Source of the DNA: Symbiodinium natans
Lineage: Eukaryota > Sar > Dinophyceae > Suessiales > Symbiodiniaceae
Length of the DNA: 64,000 bases
Direction of reading: 5' to 3'
Assembly: GCA_905221605.1 (NCBI GenBank)
Contig: CAJNDS010002671.1
Span: 1-64,000 of the forward strand
The stretch's first letter is position 1. Every line of letters begins with the position of its first letter. Made by a program: the position numbers and the translations under genes. The notes under the pieces were generated by a model. It saw only the letters and a list, made by a program, of their open reading frames with translations, made no database searches and had not been told where the DNA came from. This document shows positions 1-11,789 of the stretch, one piece after another.

Positions 1-1760
1 ATCTCGAGGGTTCTGCTCTTTTCAGGTTTAAGATGACAAAAAGCAACACCAGCAGACGTTGCTGTTTCGAACTTTTGCCAGCATACCACAACACTGTCAA
101 ACCGCTCTGCCCCAATTGCAATTTTTGATACAGCATGTTTTTTTGATCTTGAGGGCTCTGTCCTTTCAGGTTTAGGATGACAAGAAGCAACACCATTGTT
201 CAAAACTCGGCCAGCATACCAGAAAACTGTCAAAACCGCTCTCACCCAACTGCGATGTTTTATACAGCACGGTTTTTTGATCTCGAGGGCTCTGCTCTTT
301 TCAGGTTTAAGATGACAAAAAGCAACACCAGCAGACGTTGCTGTTTCGAACTTTTGCCAACATACCACAACACTGTCAAACCGCTCTGCCCCAATTGCAA
401 TTTTTGATACAGCATGTTTTTTTGATCTTGAGGGCTCTGTCCTTTCAGGTTTAGGATGACAAGAAGCAACGCCATTGTTCAAAACTCGGCCAGCATACCA
501 GAAAACTGTCAAAATCGCTTTCACCCAACTGCGATGTTTGATACAGCACGCTTTTTTGATCTCGAGGGCTCTGCTCTTTCAGGTTTAGGATGACAAAAAA
601 GCAACACCAGAAGACACTGCTCGGTCACTGTATACAGCACGCTCTTGTGATCTGGAAGGCTTCGCTCTTTCAGGTTTAGGGTGAGAAAAAAGAACAACAC
701 CAGCGGACATTACTTTTTCAGAAGTCAGCCAGCATACCACAGAACTCTCAAAAACGCTTTGCCCCAACTGCAAAATTGATACAGCACACTCTTTTGATCT
801 CGAAGGCTTTTTTCTTTGAGGTTTAGGGTTACAAGAAGCAACACCAACAGGTATAGCACTTTCAAAACCAGCCAGCATACCAGAAAACTGTCAAAACCGA
901 TCTGCCCCAACTGCAGATTTGATACAGCACGCTTTTTGGATCTCCAAAACTTTGTTCTTTCAGGTTTAGGGTGACAAGAAGCAACACCGGCAGACATTAC
1001 TCTTTCAAAAATCAGCCAGCAGACCACAATACTCCAAAACCGCTCTGCCCCAACTGCAGAACTTGACACAACACGTTTTTCGATCTTCTTCTTTCAGGTT
1101 TGAATGACAAGAAACAACACCAGCAGGTATTGCTTTTTCAACACCAGCCAGCATACCACAAAACTGTCAAAACCGATCTGCCCCAACTGCAAAACTTGAT
1201 ACAGCATGTTTTTTTGATCTCGCGGGCTTTGTTCTTTCAAGTTTTGGATGACAAAAAGCAACACCGGCAGACACTACTCTTTGAAATTCAGCCAGCATAC
1301 CACAAAAACCGTCAAAACCGCTCTGCTCACCACAACACTGTCAAACCGCATTGCCGCAACTGCAAGTTTTGATACAACATGCTTTTTTGAGGTTTAGGAC
1401 GACAAGAAGCAACAACATTTTCCATATCTCGGCCAGCATACCCCAAAACTGTCAACCCCCAACTGCCAGAACGGTTGTTTTGATCTCGAAGGCTCTGCTC
1501 TTTCAGGTTTAGGAGATTTAGAGGCACCACCAGATGAACCCAGCCGGCATATCATTAACCGCTCTGCTCCAAAATGCAACATGTTGTTTGTCTGTACGGG
1601 CAACTTTGGATGACAAAAGTGACACCAGCAGACACTGCTTTCAATCTCTCCTCGCAGCATCAAAACTGTTGTTGCGCCAGCTTCTCTTCTCAAGCTATAC
1701 AAAGAGAATGAACGACCCTGGCTGCAAACACGTCAACTCGTTCAGATACTGAAGACTGTT
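1..1760. repeat. ~140-bp tandem satellite
   Basis: About twelve diverged copies of a ~135-145 bp unit. Each has a GATCTCGAGGGCTCTG-like segment, then TTTCAGGTTTAGGATGACAA, then AGCAACACCAGCAGAC, then GCCAGCATACCA. The landmark GATCT recurs near 144, 279, 423, 559, 649, 796, 938, 1081, 1215 and 1480. The first four copies form a dimer (units 1-2 resemble units 3-4, offset ~278 bp) and copies decay to the right. Short ORFs on both strands are products of the repeat and are not considered genes. Confidence 0.85.
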
Positions 1761-1875
1761 CGGCAGGGGAAACAGATCAGACTGCCCTGCAAAGCATCCT
1801 TCATTCTAGGCAGCATTGGCACCACAACAATTTCACCTCCTGTAATTGACAGAAGCCATGCTTCGCAAACAGGTC

Positions 1876-3588
1876 TCAGCAAAGCCCAAGGGATGCACAC
1901 TCTAGGCATACATCCCAATCGCAGGTGTCACATCTCCATGTGTGATCCTGCTCCTTGACACTCCCGCATAAGTCACAGGACACCCTGTCCCAATGAACGA
2001 GAGGGATTTCCCTCCGACCGACCCGCTTTGAGGAGGTCGACGTGCCCAACGGTTTTAACATGAGGTCGTGACCTTGGGGGCAAAATTTCCTCGGTGGCTC
2101 ACGATCCTGGGGGCAGAGCTTCTTCGCCGGCTCTTGTTTCACCACCTGCGACTGCTTCGCAGCGGGTTCTGTCTTCACCCCCAGGACATTTTGCAGCACA
2201 TTCTCAAGTTTGACAGTGGCACGGGCCCGCTTTGCAGGTCGAACCAAGACAAGTTCCACATCGCTGCTGTCACTGTCGCAAGCTTCGGAAAGGGGTAAAG
2301 GAAAAGAGGCCTGATCAGAAGCTTGCTGAACATGCGCTAAAGGCTCTTCTGGAGCTGTCTCGGACGGGGACAAAACGTCAGATGGAGATTCAACCGAAAG
2401 GTCTTCTGGGGCTGCCTCGGGAGCCTCGGGCACAGGAGCCTCACCTGGCGGACTCGCAGGCGCGGGTGCTTCGCACACACTGAGGAAGTCCTCGAGCACC
2501 TCCTCCGGAATTGAATCCTTTAAAGACGTAGCATGATTTTCTTTCTCACGGTGTTGGTCCTGCCAAAACTTTATCTGATCAAGCAAATCCGCAAAGGGAT
2601 CCACTTGGCGTGGTGAACAGCTTGCAGTCCACAAAAACTCTGACAGAAGACCGCCGTAGCTGTCTCGACTCACCTTCTTGGCGCCTTTGGCTCGCAAAAA
2701 GGCCTTCAAGCGGCCGAAAAGCCCTTCAGCTGCGTTCGTTGACACCACAACTTCCTTTCCAAAAATTGTTTCTGTTTTGGAAAACTCACGGCGTTTGTGA
2801 TTCACGCAGCGATGCACAAAGCCAGAGTCTGGCTTCGACAACCAAGCATAACTCTTGAAGCTGTCTGTAAAAATCAAACTGCCAGCAACAACATGTCTTC
2901 GAATGAAAAGCTTCAAGGTGCGAGCACTCCTGTCCGGAATCTCCAAAAGAAGGCAATGCCCTGTGGCTCGTCGAGTTTCAAAGTCCAACTCGAGCATGCC
3001 CAGCACACACTTTTTGGTTCCAGCCGTTGGGCGGCCTCGGAAACCACCTTTGCAACGCTTCTTCTTCGTGAGAAACGTCTCGTCAATGCACACGATTTTG
3101 CCTTCGCCGCCGAGTTGAGCAGGATTCAAACGAGCGACACACAGCCACAAAATGCTTCTAACACGTGCTAAAAACCCAGCCCAGTTCTTCGAACTGACCT
3201 TTGCCTGCTTTCGAGCAGTTCTGTAGGGTGCGTCTGACGCGAACCAGTACAAAGAAGCAAGATATTGCGCAGGTGTGTAGTTGTTCGCTAGGTACTTTGG
3301 AAGCGTTCCTGGACGACGCCAGGTGAGCTTCTTGTTGCACAGCTTCTTCGCTGGAACCTCCTCGTCCTCATCCTCACTGTCGTAGTCTGGATTCGGAACG
3401 CGCACTGTGCAGTGCAAGTATGAGTTGCCCTTCTCGGAGTTGCTGTTGAAGGACTTCCACTCATGCCCTGCTGGGCAATGCAACGGCAAGACAAGCAAAT
3501 TCCACCAAAGTAAGAACCACAACGCCTGGCGGCTAGAAGGCCACAACTTGTTTGACGCCTCATCCGCCGTCAGGAACTCGCCGTCCAT
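1876..3588 (-). CDS. IS1595/Merlin-like DDE transposase with zinc-finger ends
   Basis: Intact 570-aa ORF. The N-terminus has a Cys/His cluster (CPAGHEW near residue 38, C60), followed by an acidic stretch (~69-79). The central region matches the IS1595 (ISXO2-type)/Merlin catalytic domain: D169 in the CIDET motif, D242 in FTDSF, VNH at ~262-264, then N285-x-x-E288 with a downstream K in NAAEGLFGRLK. These are the expected acidic/Asn catalytic positions for cut-and-paste transposition. Residues ~340-490 are Pro/Glu/Ser-rich and look disordered. The last ~80 residues hold CxxGH plus paired CxxC motifs (CDLC, CDTC, CLEC) like a ZZ/C1-type zinc finger. ATG at 3586-3588 (reverse strand) starts the longest frame. 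I could not find convincing terminal inverted repeats or a target duplication, so it may be an element's gene or a domesticated multicopy gene. No stop or frameshift interrupts it, unlike most elements in this window. Confidence 0.8.
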   Translation of the reverse strand: MDGEFLTADEASNKLWPSSRQALWFLLWWNLLVLPLHCPAGHEWKSFNSNSEKGNSYLHCTVRVPNPDYDSEDEDEEVPAKKLCNKKLTWRRPGTLPKYLANNYTPAQYLASLYWFASDAPYRTARKQAKVSSKNWAGFLARVRSILWLCVARLNPAQLGGEGKIVCIDETFLTKKKRCKGGFRGRPTAGTKKCVLGMLELDFETRRATGHCLLLEIPDRSARTLKLFIRRHVVAGSLIFTDSFKSYAWLSKPDSGFVHRCVNHKRREFSKTETIFGKEVVVSTNAAEGLFGRLKAFLRAKGAKKVSRDSYGGLLSEFLWTASCSPRQVDPFADLLDQIKFWQDQHREKENHATSLKDSIPEEVLEDFLSVCEAPAPASPPGEAPVPEAPEAAPEDLSVESPSDVLSPSETAPEEPLAHVQQASDQASFPLPLSEACDSDSSDVELVLVRPAKRARATVKLENVLQNVLGVKTEPAAKQSQVVKQEPAKKLCPQDREPPRKFCPQGHDLMLKPLGTSTSSKRVGRREIPLVHWDRVSCDLCGSVKEQDHTWRCDTCDWDVCLECASLGLC

Positions 3589-3677
3589 GGCACGTGGAAG
3601 ATGCTGGAAGTCTGGATGCGAAGCCTCCGAACTTTCAAAAAGACTTTGAGCCGAGTGACACGTATCAGTTCCCTCTG
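3589..3677. other. Spacer between transposase gene and satellite
   Basis: An 89-bp stretch upstream of the transposase start, ending where the 1-kb satellite begins. It would hold the promoter or one terminus of the element, but no TATA-like box or inverted repeat stands out. Confidence 0.3.
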
Positions 3678-6600
3678 CAAGTCCAACAAGCTTTCAAGGG
3701 TCGCTTTCTTGACTGGATTCAACCAGGTTCCAGTGTTGTCCAGTTTCCAACCGAATCTTTAAGAAATTTCCATTCACAACAATATTAAATCTTGGTTTCC
3801 ACCACGGTGCAGATCCAGAACTGTGGTCATTCCACATCTAAGTCATTCCAGCGATGGGGTGTTTCCATTTGTCGGAACAACACCCCAGGCCCATTTCTTG
3901 CCTCTTTGAGCTTCGTCCTGAGCTTCTCTCGTTTATTTTCTGCTTTCATTGGCCCTTCTTCTCGGCTGCTGCTCGGCTCCTCGTCTTCGACTTGCTCCAA
4001 TAGCATCTCTAAGCCCCTTCAGTCGACAGTGCCTTAGATGTTCTTCCCTGAGCCCTCCAGCTTCCCTCCTCCATCACCAACTCCTGCTTACTGTCGGAAC
4101 GGTGCCAGTTGCCTTTCTTTTTGGCAAATTCTTGCCTCTCTTTGAGCTTCTCTTGTTTTCTTTTGATTCCATTGACCCTCTTCTCGACTGCTGGCTCGAC
4201 TCCATCGTCTTGCTGCTCGCCTTCTTGAAAATTTCGCTGCCCCAAGAGCACCCTGAGCCCCTCGATCGCTCTCGCAGTTGCCAGAATGGTGACGGCTTGC
4301 TTTCTTTTCGCAACCCTTGTTTCCCTGAGCTGCTCTCTCTTTTTTTCTGACTCCAACGGTCCTCTTCTTGACTGCTCAACTTCATCGTTGCAAAAACACT
4401 TAAAAACACAACCCAGATTCCACCCAATTTCACCCAGAGGGCTTAACCCAAGTCTCACCGTGGAGAAACAAATTTAACCCGCGTCTGTGGAGCAGGCGGG
4501 ACAGAATTCGGCCTTGACCAAGTCAAGTGAAGGCACAGTTTGGGCACACAAACAAACATCCGGCACACAGATTTGAAAGACAGTAACAGAAACTTAACAA
4601 CAGAATTTGAGGCACATAGCGACAGAAACTGATGGCAAAACTGGAACACAAGGTGTCAAGGTTGTTTTTTTTCAAGTCCAACAAGCTTTCAAGGGTCGCT
4701 TTCTTGACTGGATTCAACCAGGTTCCAGTGTTGTCCAGTTTCCAACCGAATCTTTAAGAAATTTCCATTCACAACAATATTAAATCTTGGTTTCCACCAC
4801 GGTGCAGATCCAGAACTGTGGTCATTCCACATCTGAGTCATTCCAGCGATGGGGTGTTTCCATTTGTCGGAACAACACCCCAGGCCCATTTCTTGCCTCT
4901 TTGAGCTTCGTCCTGAGCTTCTCTCGTTTATTTTCTGCTTTCATTGGCCCTTCTTCTCGGCTGCTGCTCGGCTCCTCGTCTTCGACTTGCTCCAATAGCA
5001 TCTCTAAGCCCCTTCAGTCGACAGTGCCTTAGATGTTCTTCCCTGAGCCCTCCAGCTTCCCTCCTCCATCACCAACTCCTGCTTACTGTCGGAACGGTGC
5101 CAGTTGCCTTTCTTTTTGGCAAATTCTTGCCTCTCTTTGAGCTTCTCTTGTTTTCTTTTGATTCCATTGACCCTCTTCTCGACTGCTGGCTCGACTCCAT
5201 CGTCTTGCTGCTCGGCTTCTTGAAAATTTCGCTGCCCCAAGAGCACCCTTTGAGCCCCTCGATCGCTCTCGCAGTTGCCAGAATGGTGACGGCTTGCTTT
5301 CTTTTCGCAACCCTTGTTTCCCTGAGCTGCTCTCTCTTTTTTTCTGACTCCAACGGTCCTCTTCTTGACTGCTCAACTTCATCGTTGCAAAAACACTTAA
5401 AAACACAACCCAGATTCCACCCAATTTCACCCAGAGGGCTTAACCCAAGTCTCACCGTGGAGAAACAAATTTAACCCGCGTCTGTGGAGCAGGCGGGACA
5501 GAATTCGGCCTTGACCAAGTCAAGTGAAGGCACAGTTTGGGCACACAAACAAACATCCGGCACACAGATTTGAAAGACAGTAACAGAAACTTAACAACAG
5601 AATTTGAGGCACATAGCGACAGAAACTGATGGCAAAACTGGAACACGACAGGAAAAACTTGAAAAGCAAGGTGTTAAGGTTGTTTTTTTCAAGTCCAACA
5701 AGCTTTCAAGGGTCGCTTTCTTGACTGAATTCAACCAGGTTCCAGTGTTGTCCAGTTTCCAACCGAATCTTTAAGAAATTTCCATTCACAACAATATTAA
5801 ATCTTGGTTTCCACCACGGTGCAGATCCAGAACTGTGGTCATTCCACATCTAAGTCATTCCAGCGATGGGGTGTTTCCATTTGTCGGAACAACACCCCAG
5901 GCCCATTTCTTGCCTCTTTGAGCTTCGTCCTGAGCTTCTCTCGTTTATTTTCTGCTTTCATTGGCCCTTCTTCTCGGCTGCTGCTCGGCTCCTCGTCTTC
6001 GACTTGCTCCAATAGCATCTCTAAGCCCCTTCAGTCGACAGTGCCTTAGATGTTCTTCCCTGAGCCCTCCAGCTTCCCTCCTCCATCACCAACTCCTGCT
6101 TACTGTCGGAACGGTGCCAGTTGCCTTTCTTTTTGGCAAATTCTTGCCTCTCTTTGAGCTTCTCTTGTTTTCTTTTGATTCCATTGACCCTCTTCTCGAC
6201 TGCTGGCTCGACTCCATCGTCTTGCTGCTCGCCTTCTTGAAAATTTCGCTGCCCCAAGAGCACCCTTTGAGCCCCTCGATCGCTCTCGCAGTTGCCAGAA
6301 TGGGACGGCTTGCTTTCTTTTCGCAACCCTTGTTTCCCTGAGCTGCTCTCTCTTTTTTTCTGACTCCAACGGTCCTCTTCTTGACTGCTCAACTTCATCG
6401 TTGCAAAAACACTTAAAAACACAACCCAGATTCCACCCAATTTCACCCAGAGGGCTTAACCCAAGTCTCACCGTGGAGAAACAAATTTAACCCGCGTCTG
6501 TGGAGCAGGCGGGACAGAATTCGGCCTTGACCAAGTCAAGTGAAGGCACAGTTTGGGCACACAAACAAACATCCGGCACACAGATTTGAAAGACAGTAAC

Positions 6601-7913
6601 AGAAACTTAACAACAGAATTTGAGGCACATAGCGACAGAAACTGATGGCAAAACTGGAACACAAGGTGTCAAGGTTGTTTTTTTTCAAGTCCAACAAGCT
6701 TTCAAGGGTCGCTTTCTTGACTGGATTCAACCAGGTTCCAGTGTTGTCCAGTTTCCAACCGAATCTTTAAGAAATTTCCATTCACAACAATATTAAATCT
6801 TGGTTTCCACCACGGTGCAGATCCAGAACTGTGGTCATTCCACATCTGAGTCATTCCAGCGATGGGGTGTTTCCATTTGTCGGAACAACACCCCAGGCCC
6901 ATTTCTTGCCTCTTTGAGCTTCGTCCTGAGCTTCTCTCGTTTATTTTCTGCTTTCATTGGCCCTTCTTCTCGGCTGCTGCTCGGCTCCTCGTCTTCGACT
7001 TGCTCCAATAGCATCTCTAAGCCCCTTCAGTCGACAGTGCCTTAGATGTTCTTCCCTGAGCCCTCCAGCTTCCCTCCTCCATCACCAACTCCTGCTTACT
7101 GTCGGAACGGTGCCAGTTGCCTTTCTTTTTGGCAAATTCTTGCCTCTCTTTGAGCTTCTCTTGTTTTCTTTTGATTCCATTGACCCTCTTCTCGACTGCT
7201 GGCTCGACTCCATCGTCTTGCTGCTCGGCTTCTTGAAAATTTCGCTGCCCCAAGAGCACCCTTTGAGCCCCTCGATCGCTCTCGCAGTTGCCAGAATGGT
7301 GACGGCTTGCTTTCTTTTCGCAACCCTTGTTTCCCTGAGCTGCTCTCTCTTTTTTTCTGACTCCAACGGTCCTCTTCTTGACTGCTCAACTTCATCGTTG
7401 CAAAAACACTTAAAAACACAACCCAGATTCCACCCAATTTCACCCAGAGGGCTTAACCCAAGTCTCACCGTGGAGAAACAAATTTAACCCGCGTCTGTGG
7501 AGCAGGCGGGACAGAATTCGGCCTTGACCAAGTCAAGTGAAGGCACAGTTTGGGCACACAAACAAACATCCGGCACACAGATTTGAAAGACAGTAACAGA
7601 AACTTAACAACAGAATTTGAGGCACATAGCGACAGAAACTGATGGCAAAACTGGAACACGACAGGAAACAACTTGAAAAGCAAGGTGTTAAGGTTGTTTT
7701 TTTTCAAGTCCAACAAGCTTTCAAGGGTCGCTTTCTTGACTGGATTCAACCAGGTTCCAGTGTTGTCCAGTTTCCAACCGAATCTTTAAGAAATTTCCAT
7801 TCACAACAATATTAAATCTTGGTTTCCACCACGGTGCAGATCCAGAACTGTGGTCATTCCACATCTAAGTCATTCCAGCGATGGGGTGTTTCCATTTGTC
7901 GGAACAACACCCC
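3678..7913. repeat. ~1-kb satellite with dimeric higher-order unit
   Basis: Four complete units and a partial fifth start at 3678, 4673, 5690, 6686 and 7705 (lengths ~995, 1017, 996, 1019 bp; the fifth breaks off at ~7913). Units alternate. Units 1 and 3 (and 5) read ATCTAAGTCATT and units 2 and 4 read ATCTGAGTCATT; units 2 and 4 end with an extra ~20-bp ACGACAGGAAA.AACTTGAAAAGC segment that units 1 and 3 lack. The repeating entity is therefore a ~2013-bp dimer. Lysine/glutamate-rich ORFs on the minus strand shift frame between copies through small indels, so coding is unlikely. Confidence 0.93.
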
Positions 7914-9120
7914 TATGCCCGTTGCATTCAACACCCACGTGCTGCGGCGAGCTCATACAGCTCACTGGTGTGGCCAATGTGGGCAATCGGACTGGAACCA
8001 CAAAGATGTGAGCAACAAGATGTGGTCATCACGTCAAATTGCATTCACCTTGCGGCTGGAAGCCTCTGGTGCACGTCCGTACCTACTTTCCAAGTGGGAA
8101 GCGAGCGTGCGGCCCTGAGCCACCACGGAGCACCCCCTTTGTCGTGGTTTGGGCAAATCCAATTTTTAGCCTCTCCAGTGTGCTTCTTTACCTGTCCCTT
8201 TGGGGTTGAGCGACCTGACGATGGCCTCAAAACCTTCCCGAACGTGTGGAGAGGATGAAGAGCAGTAGCGGCACAGTCCCTATGTCTTGAACAAGGGGAG
8301 GTTGACACAGACATGGAAGGTGCAATCAGTGCAATCTGTCCAAAAAAACTCAGTCGGGAGGTTCGTTGGAGGGCCCTTGTATAGTGTACAGTCTGGCTAC
8401 AAACCCGAGTGAAACATGACCATCGTGCATACGCTGGTGCACACGGCGAGACAACCCTTTCCAAATCCATTCTGCTTTCCACTTCCTCTAGCTTTACTTC
8501 ACTTCGGATACAAAATGCACATATACCACATCAAGGTGCTACGCAAGCCATAGGCGGCTTCCAGACCGTAAAAATCCTTAAACAGCGCCGCCCTGCCAGC
8601 ATGGAGAAGCAGGTGGAGAAAGGACAAGCGACAGACTTCCAGAAGGAGAACATGGACGAAGCTAGGAAGAAAGCAGAGTGTTTGAAGGAAGAGTTGGAAA
8701 AGGAGAGAAAACGAAGAGTATGAGATGAAGAAGAGATGGAAAGACGCGAAGAAAAGAAAGGCGAAAACAGAAAAAGCGCTGAAATGACATCCGACAAGGT
8801 CGAAAAGCCGACGCAGAACCAAAGCCGCTCAGCGACAAGAAAAATTGTTTTAATGGTGCACTCCTTTCTACGTCAGCGGATCAGCGAGCCGTTTTTTGGC
8901 ATGTGTGAGAAAGGCAAGCGACAAGAAAAAAGAAGAAGGAGAAGAAGATTGAATGGGCCTGGGTACGATTCAAACAAACAAAAAGGTCGACTGAAAGAAG
9001 TGGTCCAGATATGGAAAAGCAAGCGCAGACGGGGGGCTTGGGGAGGGGCTTGGGGAGGGGCTTCAGGAGAGGAGCTTAAAGGGTGTTGAAGGTGTTGAGA
9101 CGCCCTTTTGGTTTTTTTTG
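7914..9120. other. Unassigned, purine-rich to the right
   Basis: Unique-looking sequence after the satellite breaks off. 8620-9070 is strongly purine-rich and yields charged low-complexity ORFs (Glu/Lys/Arg) with no recognisable domain. A short G-rich direct repeat (GGCTTGGGGAGGG) lies near 9035-9062. No gene could be supported. Confidence 0.4.
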
Positions 9121-10322
9121 TTCTTTAAGAAAAGAGAGAAGGGATTTATTCTAAATTCCACCCCCCTGAAACCTTGTTGTTTTTTGGTTTCATTATTCAA
9201 TTCATTATTCAAGGCCAGAGAAGTGAGACTCTAAACAGTAATTTATCTTGAAGATGAGAGAGAGGGATTTTTCTAAATTCCACCCCCCTCGAATCTTGTT
9301 TTGTTTTTTGGACTTCTTTTTCGAAACCAGAGAAGTGAGACTCTAAACATTAACTTCCCTTTAAGAAAAGAGAGAAGGGAATTTATTCTAAATTCCACCC
9401 CCCTCGAATCTTGTTATGTTTTTGTGTTTGTTTTTTGGATTTCACAATTCGAACCAGAGAAGTGAGACTCTAAACATACATTTCAATCTTGCCCGGCTTA
9501 AAAAAGCGGAGGGGTTGGGGGGGGCGCAGCCCCCCCCATTTGCAAACACGATGCTTGCATTTATGGGCTTAACAAGCATTCCTATGCTTTGAAGCAAACC
9601 TGCCCGGCTTACAACAAGGAGGGCCTTTTGTCAAGGTGAGGCTAGGGGAAGCGGCTGCGGCCTGCACGTACCCGACGATGAGAAGTTTCACAGGCGTTGC
9701 AGATAAGCAGCGGACTTGAGAGGACTGTGCTTGTGTGATACGTAGGGGGACGGGTTTCGCAGATAAGCAGTGCGACAGGTTTTGCAGATAAGCAGGGGGG
9801 TCCACCCCCCTCGAATCTTGTTTTGTTTTTTGGACTTCTTTTTTCGAAACCAGAGAAGTGAGACTCTAAACATTAACTTCCCTTTAAGAAAAGAGAGAAG
9901 GGAATTTATTCTAAATTCCACCCCCTCGAATCTTGTTATGTTTTTGTATTTGTTTTTTGGATTTCACTATTCGAAACCAGAGAAGTGAGACTCTAAACAT
10001 ACATTTCAATCTTGCCCGGCTTAAAAAAGCGGGGGGGTTGGGGGGGGCGCAGCCCCCCCCATTTGCAAACACGATGCTTGCACTATGGGCTTAACAAGCA
10101 TTCCTATGCTTTGAAGCAAACCTGCCCGGCTTACAACAGGGAGGGCCTTCTGTCAAGGTGAGGCTAGGGGAAGCGGCTGCAGCCTGCACGTGCCCGACGA
10201 TGAGGAGTTTCACAGGCATTGCAGATAAGCAGCGGACTTGAGAGGACTGTGCTTGTGTGATACGTAGGGGGACGGGTTTCGCAGATAAGCAGTGCGACAG
10301 GTTTTGCAGATAAGCAGGGGGG
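9120..10322. repeat. 522-bp tandem duplication with internal ~125-bp subrepeats
   Basis: Two near-identical copies, 9280-9801 and 9802-10322, offset by 522-523 bp. Each holds AATTCCACCCCCCTCGAATC and CCAGAGAAGTGAGACTCTAAACAT motifs repeated at ~125-bp spacing (further diverged copies from ~9120). Each also has a GC hairpin-like block GGGGGGGCGCAGCCCCCCCC near 9520 and 10045. The right end of each copy has GCAGATAAGCAG motifs that merge into the next array. Confidence 0.85.
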
Positions 10323-11040
10323 TTGAGGGGGCTGTGCTTGCATGAGAGGTTTCACAGGCGTTGCAGATATGCAGGCGACTTGAGAGGACTGTGCTTGTGT
10401 GACAAGTAGGGGGACGGCTTTCGCAGATAAGCAGTGCGACAGGTTTTGCAGATAAGCAGGGGGGTTGAGGGGACTGTGCTTGTATGAGAAGTTTGACAGG
10501 CGTTGCAGATAAGCCAGGGAATTGAGAGGACTGTGCTTGTGTGACAGGTAGGGGGACGCAAAGGGGCAGGTTTTGCAGATAAGCAGGGGGGTTGAGGTGG
10601 CTGTGCTTGTATGAAAGGTTGCACAGGCGTTGCAGATAAGCAGGGGGGTTGGGGGGACTGTGCTTGTGTGACAGGTAGGGGGACGGGTTTCGCAAAAGGC
10701 AGAGGGGCTGTGCTTGTATATCCCCAGATAACCAGGGGGGTTGAGGGGACTGTGCTTGTATGAGAAGTTTCACAGGAGGGAATTGAGAGGACTGTGCTTG
10801 TGTGACAGGTAGGGGGACGGGTTTCCAAATAGGCAGAGGGGCAGGTTGGGGGTTGAGGGGGCTGTGCTTGTATGAGAGGTTTCACAGGCGTTGCAGATAA
10901 GCAGCGGGGCTGGGGTGGCTGTGCTTGTGTGACAGGAGGGGCTGTGCTTGTTTGACAGGTTTCCAGATAAGCAGGGCGGTTGGGCGGACCCTGCTTGTAT
11001 AGATGAGCAGGGGTTGGGGGGACTGTGCTTGTGTCACAAG
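10200..11040. repeat. Minisatellite of GCAGATAAGCAG / CTGTGCTTGT modules
   Basis: Tandem array with a composite period of ~140-155 bp. Modules are GTTGCAGATAAGCAG, GAGGGGACTGTGCTTGTGTGA, CAGGTAGGGGGACGGGTTTC and a second GCAGATAAGCAG. Later copies lose modules. Minus-strand frames stay open over much of it (repeating LLICNACET/CLSAKPV-like peptides), but they switch frame at module indels, so I treat it as noncoding. Confidence 0.8.
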
Positions 11041-11078
11041 CCGGCCCCCCCTACCTGTCCAGGGAACCAGCCCCTAGT

Positions 11079-11215
11079 TCTCAATTTCGGGTTTAGGTCG
11101 AACTTTATAACTTTAGCGTCTGGAGCTTTTGGGGGTTAAGGTTTTAAAGTTTGGGGTTTAGGGATTCAGAGTTTAGGGTTTTGGGATTTAGGGTTTAGAG
11201 TTTAGATTTGTGAAC
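11079..11215. repeat. Degenerate telomere-like (TTTAGGG-type) block
   Basis: Short run of GGGTTTAGG, GGGTTAAGG, GGGGTTTAGGG and GTTTAGAG words in the G-rich strand. It is heavily decayed compared with a true telomere. Confidence 0.7.
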
Positions 11216-11789
11216 TGCACCTGTTCGCTTGCAATGCTACAGCAACATTTTACACCTCCTTTTTGAAGCTCTGTGTGTTTGGCAAAGGCTGAAAAAAAGA
11301 CATTCCGGGGTCCGGGAAAAGAAGCGGGGTCGGTCACAAGACGCTGCGGGGTTGAGAAAAAGACGGTCGTTCCTTCTTTGACGGCTGCGAACAGGGTCGT
11401 CAAAAAGACATTTGTTTTTTTTGGGCCCCGTAACGAGGCCTGGAAAAAGACCGAGGCCAAAAAAAAGACTTTCCGGGGTTGAAAAAGGTCGCGGGGTCGG
11501 AAAAAAGACATTCCGAAAGAGAAGCCCACGAATAAGTTATGTCGGAGTGCAGCTCTTCGTTTTGAGCGTTAACAGTGGCTGTTCTTGGACCTAAACTTGT
11601 GACCTGGAAAGAAGCAACAAGTGTATGAGGTGTTTGATGTGACAGCGTGGAACGATGATGGACACCATGACTGTGCATGGCTTGAGCATGATGGAGCATG
11701 CCAAGAATGTGTCAGTTTCTAAGGTAAGTGCTGAACGTCTGGTCGTTGTGGTAGGAAGAATTGCAAGACAGAAAACTGTAGCAAGACTT
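11216..11789. other. Unassigned with AAAAAGAC-type interspersed repeat
   Basis: 11285-11520 contains about six copies of AAAAAGAC(A/G) alternating with GGGGTCGG/CCGGGG words, an irregular G/A-rich minisatellite. 11560-11789 is unique. It could be the leader or gag of the copia-like element that follows, but no domain is certain. Confidence 0.4.

Noticed and set aside
1-1760. CRISPR-like array
   Set aside because: Repeat units are ~140 bp, diverge gradually and have no unique spacers; no cas-like genes are present.
1760-3677. Terminal inverted repeats or 8-9 bp target duplication around the IS1595-like gene
   Set aside because: I compared the flanks by eye in both orientations and saw no convincing match.
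4009-7468. Lys/Glu-rich ORFs repeated in each 1-kb satellite unit
   Set aside because: Small indels (e.g. near 4255, 5250 and 6300) shift the frame between otherwise identical units, so no selection for coding is evident.
10164-10885. Minus-strand ORFs of up to 187 codons with repeating Cys/Leu motifs
   Set aside because: Translation of a minisatellite whose modules vary in length; frames do not persist through the array.
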